Part shown: piece by piece, positions 47,259 through 58,430 of the stretch
Layout of the letters: each line of letters begins with the position of its first letter
Numbering within the stretch: position 1 is the first letter of the stretch
NCBI GenBank assembly: GCA_013396655.1
Contig: WBMV01000298.1
Span: forward strand, 3,131,644-3,195,643
DNA length: 64,000 nt
Source of the DNA: Campylorhamphus procurvoides
Lineage: Eukaryota; Chordata; Aves; Passeriformes; Dendrocolaptidae
Direction: 5' to 3'
Translations under genes and position numbers: made by a program
The notes under the pieces: model-generated
The model's input: only the letters and a program-made list of their open reading frames with translations
What the model was told of the DNA's origin: nothing
The model's database searches: none

Positions 47259-47530
47259 TGTTGCTGTTGATCAGTTGTACCCCAGTTTCCCCAGTTACCC
47301 CCTTCTCATTGGCTGTTTGTTCCCGGGCTTGGGGGTCTTCCCCTATTGGCCAGCCGGTGCCCATGACAACGGCACTCCCCCTTGTTCCATCTATGGCTGG
47401 CCACTCCCCTACTCTTCCCTGACCTGCCCATGATAGGAATCGCCCTTCCCTTTTTCCCTCAGTTGATGTAGGCCTGCCCTAACTCCTCCCTAGGATCCAC
47501 CCCCTTTCCAGAACCTTCCCTACTCCTTCC

Positions 47531-47538
47531 TATAAAAG
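47531..47538 (+). promoter_or_regulatory. LTR TATA box
   Basis: TATAAAAG sits about 25 bases before the polyadenylation signal AATAAA at 47554-47559, the arrangement of a retroviral LTR with a very short R region. Confidence 0.65.
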
Positions 47539-47553
47539 CCGGGTTGTCATCTT

Positions 47554-47559
47554 AATAAA
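47554..47559 (+). promoter_or_regulatory. LTR polyadenylation signal
   Basis: AATAAA in the context CTTAATAAACGGCCATTTTG, downstream of the TATA box of the compact LTR. Confidence 0.65.
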
Positions 47560-47627
47560 CGGCCATTTTGCATCACACCCTTCGCAGAGTGGTCCGTCCC
47601 TTCTTTTCCTTTTGCAGGCCTGCAACA

Positions 47628-50600
47628 CCTCAATTCTTCTGAAATTAATATGCTTTTGAATTATTATATTAAAATCTAGCTATTCTTGGGTGTTTTAAAT
47701 TTTCCTTTAATTTCAATCATTTTAAGCCTTGCTTTTTAGCAGAAAAGCTTAAACCTGAAATACAATAGCTAGATTTCCTATCAGGAGACTGTTATTTACA
47801 TATTTTAAAGTAGAATATAAAAGTTTCTTCTTTTTAAAGATATGCAGCTCTGAAGATAGGAATAGCTTATTTTCCCACAGGTATGTATATAATCAAAACT
47901 GGATTAAAGTTTTGGATAAAATAAATATGAAGCATTGATATAGGCAGAATGATTAATTTAATTAACACACAGAAACTATTAGTGAATCAGCTGCAGCATA
48001 GTCATTTCAAAGGGCAAGGAATTTATTTTTTTCAAGGACTTTCCTTCATGGAAATAATTAATTATGAAAATTAATAATAAAAATTTATTTTGGTATACTT
48101 TAAAAAGATACTTGCTGATGGTAATAGGTTGTAAATCTTGTTTTGAATACTAAAGAGCATATGAATAGAGCATTCTCCCCATTTAATGAACCAGTGCTAT
48201 TATTACTGCAGACACAAAAAAAGGTATTTCAAAAACATATATCAGAATATTTGTATCTGAAATGACTGTTTGTTTCTACTTGTTGGTATCACAGATTTTC
48301 ACACAAACAAATATTTGACTTTAAATTTATAATGAAACTTGCTGGGTTGTTATTTGCAAACCTTTCTAAGGTCCTGGAACAAGAAGACAAATAACTTGAG
48401 CAGCACAAAGAAGTTATTTCAGAAATACTTCAGCTGATAATAGAGGGAAAGCTATTATGAACAGAGTGACATATTTTCATGTTTAGATCAACTGCAACAT
48501 TGGCCTCAGCACCCATGAACTGACACTAAAGTTACCAATCTTTCTGGCACACTCTGAAGACCTAGGTAATGAAATCTGCAATCCCAGAAGAATTGGTTTG
48601 CAGAAAAATCTTTCAAAGCTGCAGCCCAGTGTGCTTAACTTGCACAAGACATCTTTTCCCATGTGGTTTCAGAGGGCTCCACGTGATGCTGAAGACATAA
48701 ATACAGCTGCCTTCATGCAGCTATTTCAGAAGGCAGGTACCACCCAAGGTCTGGCTATAAGTTTTGCAAACAGACTGGTGCACAAGAGCCCCTCTACCTA
48801 GATAACATTAATGTGACAACAGAAAACTGTGTGCAATTTCTGTTGAATACCCGATAAACTTTGTTTTGGTCGTATTTGTCCCGTGCTTATGAAGGAAGTC
48901 AGCTATTCTGAACTAAGAAAGAAAACATTCACTGTAGTGTAATGTAATTTCTAACGTAAATCCCTGCAAAAGATTGGAAGGTGAAAATTGCACTGAACAC
49001 TTTTCCATTTCCCTTTCCTTAAAAGGATTGAAACTACTCTGGGATATAGGACAACACATCACATATATAGAGCACTATATGGTAAGTAGTCTATGGCATC
49101 TTACAAAGGCTAGAAATGACTCACATAAATAATTCAGCAGAGGAAGAGAACAATTCGTCTCACCTGATTGTAGCTATTTGAAAAGAAAACTTCCACTCTA
49201 GAATTGCCATCTAGACTGACTATAAAATTACTTGGACAACTTATAGGAGCTAAAAATATACTTCTGATGCTTAGCATTAGATGCAATTAATTATATCCTT
49301 ATTTACTTCATTACTATATATTGCATGTTTTTTCACATATATTGTGAGCAGAAAAAAATAGATTCAGTAAGCCTTTAGGAATAATTTTTTGTAATTGCAC
49401 AGCAGTAGATATTAGGGAGTGTTTTATGACCTAAACATGTTGTCAGTTGGGCATCAAAATATCTTGGTCTATACCTTGGTGCTGCTAAATTTACTTTTAG
49501 AGTTACCTCAGTAAGGAAAATACCTCATTAGCTAAATATTGCTGTTGGACCAAACTGTGTCACAGGTGGTTGAACAGCATTACTGAACTACAAGACACAC
49601 AGAAAGCAGACACTGAAAAAGATAGAGTACCTTATTCCAGTGCAACAGTTACGAGTATGTCACCATCACTCTGAGAATGTCAGCCCTGATCCAAAGTTGC
49701 ACACTCTTTGGCACACAACTAGTAGGTTGGCAGGGTTCAGGAATTCGCGTTTCTCTCCTACAAGAAGCTTTTGACCAGAGTCGTGCACTGATCAAAAATA
49801 TTTCTTTACATATGCTAATTTAGCAGCTGAAGCAAAGTATTCTGTAGAAACATACAGTAGTTAAAAGCTATGTCCATCTTACTCATGTACCCACCTTACT
49901 CTGCTGGAACCTCTGGTAGGTTTGGCCTCACCAGAGCCCTCAGTGAAATGCTGGGTGTTACCCTCATCTGAGTGGAAAAAAACTCCCCCCAGATGAAGCT
50001 GTGCTCCCTGACTTTGAATATAAGTTTATAAAGGCAAAAATCATAAACTAATGACACAAAAGCCACTGTCTCAACAGCTTCCTAGAGTTTACTGAGCAGT
50101 ACTTTGTTTCTTAGTCATTCTTCCTTCTTGCTCCCTGTTCCTGCCAGCACCTGTGAAACTCCCAGTATATTAATACAAATCACATGTAAGTTTCAAAAAA
50201 ATATGTTCTTAGAAGTAAACAGAGCAGGGAACACAGGCTTGTGCAGTCATTCCTACAGTTAGTTTTCTTAATATAGTTCTCAGTGCAAATTTGGCATGGG
50301 ACAGCTGCTGCCCACCCAGATAATCCCTGGGACAACATCTGAGTTTTTGAGCACTGGAAAACATTATAGTGCTCTGACAGATGTGGCTTCAGCATTGCAG
50401 GACTAGAGACTTGGTACAGATCTGGGCTCTGCTATACCAGTAACTGTAAAACTCCAGGTTGTATAAACCACTTATCACATTTAGGAGAATTATTAAAATA
50501 GCTAATTAGAGCTTGTGCACAGAATTTAAATGGTACCCTTTTAATTAGAGGGCATTTACAAAAGCTCTAGTTATCTTTGTGATTATTAGACACTGCAATA

Positions 50601-50629
50601 TTCAAATGGTTTGTTTGACAGATATTGTG
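47628..50629. other. AT-rich non-coding stretch
   Basis: No gene is seen. The 47640-48120 part is very AT-rich (TTAATTTAATTAAC, AATAATTAATTATG). The block at about 50455-50620 has TTTTAATTAGAGGGC and CTAATTAGAGC cores and looks like a candidate conserved element just before an ancient repeat. Confidence 0.5.
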
Positions 50630-50715
50630 TAGTTTAAGACCAGAAGGGACCATTAAATCATCTAAACTGACCTGCATTTTACAGGCAATTAAATTTCACC
50701 CAGATACTCTATACC
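50630..50715. mobile_element. Ancient amniote interspersed repeat fragment
   Basis: GTTTAAGACCAGAAGGGACC, ATTAAATCATCTAAACTGAC, CTGCATTTTACAGGC and TTTCACCCAGATACTC match, by recollection, a repeat frequent in turtles, crocodilians and birds and usually classed with old CR1-like LINEs. Only about 85 bases survive. The orientation is not certain. Confidence 0.55.
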
Positions 50716-52202
50716 AGCTTCATTGACTTGAATTAAAGCATTTCAGTCCTCATCAGACTATAGTGTGTACTACAGGAAAAGCAAGACCAAAGCCTGGAGA
50801 CTTAAATGGCAGGAGCTAATATGTTCAGATGATCTTGGAAGGCGTATCCCATGCTGCAAGTGAAATTCTCTGTCAAACTGAACTTCAGGAAAAGATCCAT
50901 ATCTGGCATTCGATTTTAACTTGAACTAAAACATACAGTGTGAAATATACTGACTGTCATAAATTGGAGATGTCCTTAAATGTGTTATATATATATATAT
51001 ATCAATTATTATTTTATTCTCCATTAAGTAGCAAGTAAAAAAGTATAAAAAATATGATTTTTTTTCTATTCCTCTGCTTTGTCTCTTTCTTCTTCCTTTC
51101 CTGCTTTCCCAAATGTAAGAAGCTGAAACTTATGTAAAAGGACTGAAACACTCCCAGCCATGCAACTGTTTGCTGTGACTTTGGAGCAGGTACAGAGTTC
51201 TGCTTTGGTGGCACCGAAAACAGGTCAGACATGCTGTGAGCACAGAGTGTGGATAACCATTACATTCTGGGCACTTGGGCCATGGCCATTTATTCAAGAC
51301 TTCTGGGTGTCCTGAAGGCAGGTGAAGGTAGTGCTCTGATCAGGTCACTTGACATCCAGCTGTCCTGGACCAGCCTTGCTGGTGTGAGTCACTTTCTACA
51401 TAATCCAGTTCCTGAGATTTGAATGTCAGCAATAGACAGAGACTACTCTAGGCAAAGTAGGATGCAATCTTTGACTCCATTTGCAAAGCAGGACAAATGA
51501 AGTCCTGTGTTGTAGAAATGTATAAAGCCATTTGTAATGGTTTGAAATGGTGGAATTATATTTGGGCTAAAGGACCAAGCCAAGAACACATAAAGAACCA
51601 GAATGGCTTCTGAGAAACAGAACTATAAAATATCAATAAGAAATTTAGAAACTGATTAGAAAGTCAGTCAAGTTTTTCTAGTCCAGTGATCCTTGGGAGT
51701 AAGTTTTTTAATGCTAAGATAGTGGCAGAAAGCAACAGAGATGACAATGCAGGCTAAGAGAAATTTGGTGGGTTAAATTTATATCAACTTCAAGCCTTGT
51801 AGCTGCAGATTTGACTTAACTGGTTCAGGAGATACAACCCATTTATTAATAAACCCCTACAGTTACCCACTAAAGCAAGGAGCTGTCCTCAAACGCTGGG
51901 GGTAGTGAGCATTAGTGGACTTTAGGTGAAAAAACCCAGTAGATATAAAGGTAACATCAAAAGCTGTGATCTGGTTTTGATCAGCTGGACAGTCAAAAGA
52001 TATACAGTCATTTTCTTATGACTGTAATACTAGCAAATCTATGGTTTTTTCAGTTCAAATTCAGATTTTCAAAATCTTGGTGCTTGTTACAGCATCTATT
52101 CAAAAGAGATTACAATTTTTCTACTGGCTTCTTGCCAGAAAATGCAATTTACAATATTTAGATCATCTTTGATACCGAAGCTAAACTTTCCCCCTCTTTT
52201 TT
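50716..52202. other. Non-coding, no gene seen
   Basis: It contains a 17-base (TA)n run at 50986-51002. No frame of interest and no recognised repeat. Confidence 0.6.
50986..51002. repeat. Short (TA)n microsatellite
   Basis: Uninterrupted TA alternation over 17 bases. Confidence 0.95.
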
Positions 52203-52204
52203 CT

Positions 52205-52262
52205 CGCCCCTTTGCCCCCCNNNNCCCCCCCCTTGCCCCCCCCCCCTTTTATTTTTTTTTTC
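52205..52262. repeat. Poly-C tract with assembly gap (4 N)
   Basis: Runs of C (CGCCCC, GCCCCCC, then four N at 52221-52224, CCCCCCCC, TTG, eleven or more C) pass into TTTTATTTTTTTTT. The Ns mark bases the assembly could not call; the true length is unknown. The complementary strand is G-run DNA able to form a quadruplex. The 130-codon frame crossing it (52142-52534) is not credible. Confidence 0.9.
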
Positions 52263-52548
52263 TCCAAGGGAAAGAAAAATCAGTCAGAAAACCAAGATCT
52301 TACTCCACAAGTGGCTCTGCAGCTACCTTGCAATGGCTAATCCAGTCTTCGTGGTTGATGAAGATAGGCACCATAAAAACTTCTAAACCAGGACAATTTT
52401 GGTTATGTCTGACTTTTTTGAAGTCTTGCGTCTGGTCTTCTTGCTCCGAAGATTTTTTGTGGTTCTTTTCTAGATTTGAAACTTCGTTTTACAAACAAAA
52501 TACAAAATCATCTTCCTTTTACTATTTTATTTAAGCTTAGGTGTAGGT

Positions 52549-52680
52549 GTCGTGGTTTGACCCTTCCTCTTATATAAAAAAAACCCAAAACCCTAACCAG
52601 ATAAACCCACAACAGTAGGAAACACCCAATTTTCTAAGTTACCCTATTTTCTAAGCTATTCTGTTTTCTAAGCTGACACA
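52549..52680. repeat. LTR-terminus-like motif and 17-bp triplicate repeat
   Basis: TGTCGTGGTTTGACCC at 52549-52564 is close to the conserved terminus (TGTCGTGGTTTAACCC in plus view) of passerine ERV LTRs read on the minus strand. About 65 bases later come three 17-base tandem units, each starting TTTTCTAAG, at 52630-52646, 52647-52663 and 52664-52680. An AT-rich LTR may extend further right, but I cannot find its other end. Confidence 0.5.
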
Positions 52681-55600
52681 TTTGACTCTACAGAGACTTT
52701 TCCATGTAAAACAAGGAAATTAATCCATCACAAATCTAGTTCAGAGATTTACTTCTCCATTTAATCAGTTCTTCTCTTTCAGGTATTCCTGTTTCTTCTC
52801 TTAACTAAGCAATTTATTTCAGACTTTGTACTGTCAAGCTAATCAATGAGACAAGGATTATTTTCCAAAGTCTTGCATCATTTGAGCTCTCTTAGACTCA
52901 GGTCGACTTCAGTTTCTCCCCCTGAGCATTTCATGCTTTCTATAGATGACTTTGGAGCATGATAAGTTTTGTAATTCTTTTCCATTCTCAAACTATCTGC
53001 ATACCAATGATGTCTGGTCTCTTACAGTGCTCATTTGTTCAGACAGCAGAGATTTCACTCAAGATCGCGGAAACATTTGGTTTTCTTCCCTCTGTGGTGC
53101 TATTGGTTTTACTTCTCTCAAACAAAAATTTCCTCTCAAAAGCAGGAGATGTAGCACTCATTAAAAGCTCATTTACTGTTTCCTGTTGACCTTACTAACT
53201 CACTTCAGCTGGCTGCAAGAAAAAATGTTGCAATACACTTATTCTCCTTTCTTTGATGATGGTTCATGGTAGTGACTGCATTTATGCAAAGTGGCCCGCT
53301 GTACAGAGCTGCATTGTTGAGGTAAGAGCTGAGAAGTAGCCTTTTAGAACACACAGCAAAAGGGTGCAGGTCCTCATCTCAGTTCCTGCTTTCCATAGGT
53401 CACCATGCTGAAATCTCCTTAGAAAGGTAGGGCTTCAGGCAATGTAGGAATTCACCCTCACAACACAGATACAGTTATAGCTCGAACTGAGGCTGCATTC
53501 ATTCTGGCAGTATTTCTACCTTTCAGCACTCGGCAGCCAGCCTCTATCTCTCCTGGAAGCAGAGTATCTTGTGGACCCAGTCAGATTACCTGGTATCTTG
53601 TCCTTGTTCATCTTCATGGCATGGACAAAATGCATTATGAACAGCAGGGATGAAGAGGGCAAATGAAACTATTTTCTTCTCCTTTGCCTTCTTCCTTACT
53701 TCTTTTTAGAGATGTCATGCAGGAAAATGGTGGCTGTTTATTTGTACTGAGGTGGAAAGGCGGACTCTGAAATATGGACCCTGACAGGTTTTTATGGACA
53801 GATTTTCATAGGTTACACCACTTGAAGCAGGTCAGTTTGGTTATCTCTTTCATCTCTGCACTGTCTAGGAGAGATATCTTAACACTTGTGATTATGTGTG
53901 TGTAAACTGGACAGTACACAGAGATTGGCAATCTATGCATTAAAGAAACCTTTGTAGCCAGTGCAGGTATTACTCTCCATCTCTCTAGAGCATGAACTTC
54001 TTCATTAGCTCTGGTGTTTGTAACATGTGAGGATGAAACTTGGCAATTTTAGAATTTGTTTATAGTGTTTGGTTGCTGAAATAAAAATGACTTCAGGTAA
54101 GGATTTAGAGATACATGAGCAGTGCCTTAGCTTTGTGAACATGAGAAGAATTTTTCTGTGGCAGCAGAAGTCATCTACGTACACAGTCAAGGTTTTGACT
54201 CTCAGGAAAGCAGTCTGAGATCCCAGACAGAAATACTTCACTGGTGGTTATATCTTGAAAATCCTATCAATGTTTTCTTCATTATACCAGGCTTGAAGAG
54301 AGATTTGCTTTCGCTGGTGTTCAAAAGGAGTTTCCATATGGACTTTAACAATATGGGTAGAAGCTCTTGATTTTTTAATTGAAGTCAGTCACCCATCATG
54401 AACTGAAAAGCTGCTGACAGTAGTAGTTTCACTTCATCGTGCATCAGCTTAATAAATCTGGTTCAGTTGAGATCACAGTACTCTGTATTTGACTGTTCTA
54501 TTGAATTACTATTTTATTGCATTGGGTAGTACTGGTTGCATCTCCAGTGTAGAAGAACTCTTCATGGCCTGTTAGAATCTTATAGCTCATGTAGTCAGGT
54601 CTAGAAAGAACAGTTTGGATGCCAAATGGCATCCTCTGTTTTGTATAACAAGTTGGGCAACACTTCATCTCCAAAGCTGAAGTAAAGGGGAAGAGGAAAA
54701 TGGAAAATTTAAGATTGTATCTTGGTTTGAAAGAAGCAAATTTTGGTATCATTGACCCTCACATCTCTCATGATCCTGGGACAGAGTCAAAAGCTCTGAC
54801 ATTATAGGACTATCAGATATTTTTTTCTGCCATGTAATAAGTCGAGTTTATTTAGTCAAAGTTGAATCTTTTTCAACATGTTCATGAGCCTGGGATCAGA
54901 GAAACTAATAAAACTTTGGCCTAACCTGACTTGCGTATGTCAGGTTATATGTCAGGTTCTGAGGCAACTAAGATGATGCTGCAACCAGACTTTTCTGCAG
55001 AAATGGGCTAATTCACACAATGGTAGAGATGCAGATTTTGCTGTGCTGTTATTTCTTTCATTCTCTCCCTTCACATCTTGCTCTCTTCCCTATTATCTTC
55101 ACTCCTTCTCCTTTTTCACTTTTTGTCTGTTTGTTTCATCTTATTGGAAGCAGACATGATTTTAAAAGTAGCAGCAATTTCCACAGCACCTTCAGATTAC
55201 TGAAGCTTCCCTCGACAGAGGGTGTCTAAAGATCATTTCAGTCTACAAGGGATTGTCCCTCATAGGATTTTTGTCCTTATATAGAAAGGGAAAAGATATC
55301 AAAAATGCAGTTAAAATAAATTACTTTATACCTTACATTTACCATACCTTTACCTCTGCTATTTTTTCTTTGTATTAAAAAAATAAAAGTCTTTAAAGAC
55401 TTAATAGTGGTTGTTCCCATTAGAGAAGGCATGATGAACTTGCTACCCAACATCCCTCTAATTGTTTATTGTTGTGCAGTGAGGGAATAATTTACATATC
55501 CATCTCTTTACAGTCATACAACCCATCAAAACTTTCTTAATCTGCTGGGAAGAACAAAGATCTTTCTTCTCTCTCACAATTCTTTTACTTCTGACATAGC

Positions 55601-57539
55601 ACAGTACCAGTATGACATAACTGCTTTAATCTTTATGAGTTTGTGGCTGAAAGACGGGAAATACTGAGGAGCCAGAGGGAAGACTGAGCTCGGGAGTATC
55701 TATATGCAGACTCTGCTCCTCCTGTGACCTTGAACTGTGATACTGCTGAGATGTGCCCTCTGCTCCTGGCTAGAAGCATCTGATATGGAAACAACAGCCA
55801 CTGCTACTTCCATTTCACAAGAACTGAGATCTGGGAAAGGTAATTCACAAGAGTTTTTTTTCTCTTCCTCCTCTTTAACTGAGGAGTCTCATGATTCTGT
55901 TGTACAATCTGACTCGGGGTCTGCATCTAACAAGGCTGCAAAGCTGCCAGACCTAGAGCAACTCCTGCAACATCACTTCACTTTATGTGAGTCACTAGAG
56001 ACTGGCAATATTTGAATTATTTGTATTCTGTCCTTCTACTACATATCATGTAAAACTATGCATTATGTGAAACAACTCAGAACATAATAAGGAAAATAAA
56101 TGCAAGCACTAGACTGAAATTCCTGTAGGAAGAGTCAGCCATTTTTCCTACACTCTGGTTGCTCTCCAGAAGTATGTGACCAATATCCCCATTCTGTTAA
56201 GCTCTTTGGTACTCCTGTTTAGCCTCATGAGTGTCATTAAGGCATCTAGTCAACTTTAACAGAAGAGGGTTTGGGTTAGGCCAATACTGAGGGGTCTTTG
56301 GAAACCCTCATTTAGTACACTATGAATTTGTAAAAAAGATTTGACAGTAAGAAAAAGCATTTAGTCAACATAGAGTCTCTGATGTGAGCAGAGAAAAATG
56401 ATGCAGAGAGTCCACTATATGACCATCAGAGCAGAGTGCTTCCACGAGTCAGCCTAATAGCCTGCCTCCACTACTGTAACTCTTTCAGATTTATTTGTAT
56501 TACTCTTACAGGTTTTCACCAAACAATTAAATTTTAATGAATTTCTAGTGTACAAATACCAGCAGTCTCTCTATCATGCTGAAGGGAGTAAAAGGCAAAA
56601 ATGAGATTTTAAATTCTTTTGGTTTTCAGAGGGTAACGTTCCTCTCTTTCACAGAACATAAGATAAATAGTGATATAAAAATATATTTGTACTATGTTTC
56701 ACTGGAACTAATACATATCAAGTGATATTTTACTAGGCCTTTACAAAATGATACTTTTTTCCTATTCAGACAGCATCAATTAAAGAGAAAAATATTTAGT
56801 GGATATTTTTGTAAAGGGCCAAAAGAAACTGGGGCATTTATAACCTTTCCCTGCCTAAACAGACTTTGTCTTGCAGAGTCCTAGCCTTGTTTCTTTGATT
56901 TTCTTAATACTCCTGTGCTTCTGGTGGGTCTCAGGCAAAATCAGATCTGAAGGGTTGCTTAGACGTATCTTCCTGGGAAACTTGCAGGACAACAATGGTG
57001 ACTTTTGATGGTTATTTGGATAAAGCTCGAGGCTACATTTCTATGGAAACACGACAGAGCATCAGAACCATGATGGTCCATTATGTGCCTGCATGATATA
57101 TTTTAAGTAGGTAGAATACCTGTGGGTTTGAACAGCCTGGGGAGTGTGGCAGATGCATCTTATGAAAGGCTAATGAGACAAAAATGCGTGAAACTTGATT
57201 TATTACTAGATGACCAAACAGAATATCAAGCGCCTCAATCTAAGTACCCTCTTATTAGATTCTAAAAATAACTCCCCAGAAGTTAATCTCTTACAACTTT
57301 AAGTGCTGAGGGTGGCTTTAGGAAAGCACAGGATTTTCTCTCCATTGGTATTTTGAGGCATGTATACCACCTGTACCAGAGAAATGCCAATTAGCAAATG
57401 TAGCATCCATTAAAAAAACCCCAAATTTTGGTGAGATATAGGAAACAGCAGTAAGTTTTACTACTATATTAAGCAAACTCATGCAAACTATGATAAAGAA
57501 CAGGATTAAGAGACATATGGGTAAAAATGAAGCAGTGGG
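52681..57539. other. Non-coding, no gene seen
   Basis: Short frames only. One at 55737-56015 (92 codons, plus) is Ser-rich with acidic residues and is discussed as an observation. A small inverted and direct repeat based on GTCAGGTT lies at 54922-54958. Confidence 0.5.
54922..54958. repeat. Small inverted plus direct repeat (GTCAGGTTA)
   Basis: TAACCTGAC (54922-54930) is the exact reverse complement of GTCAGGTTA (54939-54947), around an 8-base loop. GTCAGGTT recurs at 54951-54958. Confidence 0.8.
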
Positions 57540-58430
57540 TAAAAAAACAACATTTTCTTGCAACAGACAGTCATGCCTCATGTGTCTGTAATGCTCTTTG
57601 AAAGAGTCAGTGAACATATTGATAACAGTGGACTGTTTGATACAGAGAATTTCTAGAAGAGTGTGAATAGGTCTGTTACAAAAAACTTAGAGAAAATAAA
57701 ATTCCAGAGTATAAGTAGAAAGTTCCATGCATGGATTAACATTGATGAAAAATAGAGAAGAAAACATAGGAACAGTAAGAGATTTTACAATGGAAGTAGG
57801 ATGACTTTGCTGTTCAGCACATTCATTGGTGGTCTGGAAAGGGACTGGACAGGGATGTTTTCTGATCTTACAGAACTATTATATTCAAAACCAGAGTTAC
57901 CAAAAAGTGCTGCAGGAACTTCTCTCTGCAGAGGATGCTGGGGTAAGCCAACGTCTGATGCTATTCAGTGTTGATAAACACAAATTAGTGACAATGGCAG
58001 AAATAATCCCTGCTATGCGAACTGGCAGCTGTGAGCTCAAAGGGTAGTATTATTACTCAGGAAGTCACCATTACAGACAGTATTGTGAACACTGTAAGGA
58101 TGAACTTGTTACTCAATGTCAGTCAAAAGATAAATTCGATTACAGAATCAGATTGGAGAACAAAACAAAAAAGTATCATTACAGTAGCAGCTAAGGTACA
58201 AATCCATAACTCCTTCCGCTACCTGAATATTGCATGTCTTTGTCATCATTCTTTAAAAGAAAGTATTAGAACTAGAAAATCTTCATGGAATACAGGTTTA
58301 TGAAGGACAAATGTGTGAAATCATTTCCCTGTGAGAGAAGATCAGATGGGTTTAGGATTCTTGAGCTTGTAAAAAAAAGGACACTGGATGAAGGGGATAT
58401 GACAGAAATGAATAAAATTAAATGAGTATA
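57540..58430 (+). mobile_element. Ancient CR1-type LINE relic, plus strand
   Basis: The clearest part starts at about 57810 (TCATTGGTGGTCTGGAAAGG). It continues with ATTCAGTGTTGATAAACAC, GACAATGGCAGAAATAATCC, ATTACTCAGGAAGTCACC, ACTCAATGTCAGTCAAAAGA and ACAAAACAAAAAAGTATCAT, then ACCTGAATATTGCATGT and GGGATATGACAGAAATGAAT near the end. In this order these match the 3' half of the pol region of old CR1 families best known from turtles and crocodilians (FNVDKCKVM-, LGVIVD- and PHLEYC-type segments), now full of stops. The part 57540-57810 is assigned only by continuity. It is older than the other CR1 copies here, with no intact frame beyond about 90 codons. Confidence 0.65.

Larger units (their letters stand above)
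47259..47627 (+). mobile_element. Compact ERV LTR, solo, 369 bp
   Basis: The ends TGTTGC (47259-47264) and GCAACA (47622-47627) are perfect inverted repeats of LTR type. Two CCAAT-box cores on the reverse strand (ATTGGC at 47308-47313 and 47345-47350), a TATA box TATAAAAG (47531-47538) and, only 16 bases after it, AATAAA (47554-47559) give a clear U3-R-U5 order on the plus strand. The tail GGCCATTTTGCATCACACC resembles the R-U5 start of avian alpha/beta-type retroviral LTRs. It is GC-rich against AT-rich flanks. No target duplication matches (TGCGAG left, CCTCAA right) and no primer-binding site or polypurine tract adjoins it. Of all elements here its promoter signals look the best kept. Confidence 0.8.

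Noticed and set aside
52142..52534. 130-codon frame through the N gap
   Set aside because: It crosses uncalled bases and homopolymer C/T, so the frame is undefined.
52577..52610. ACCCTAACC considered as telomeric
   Set aside because: Only a single occurrence, not an array.
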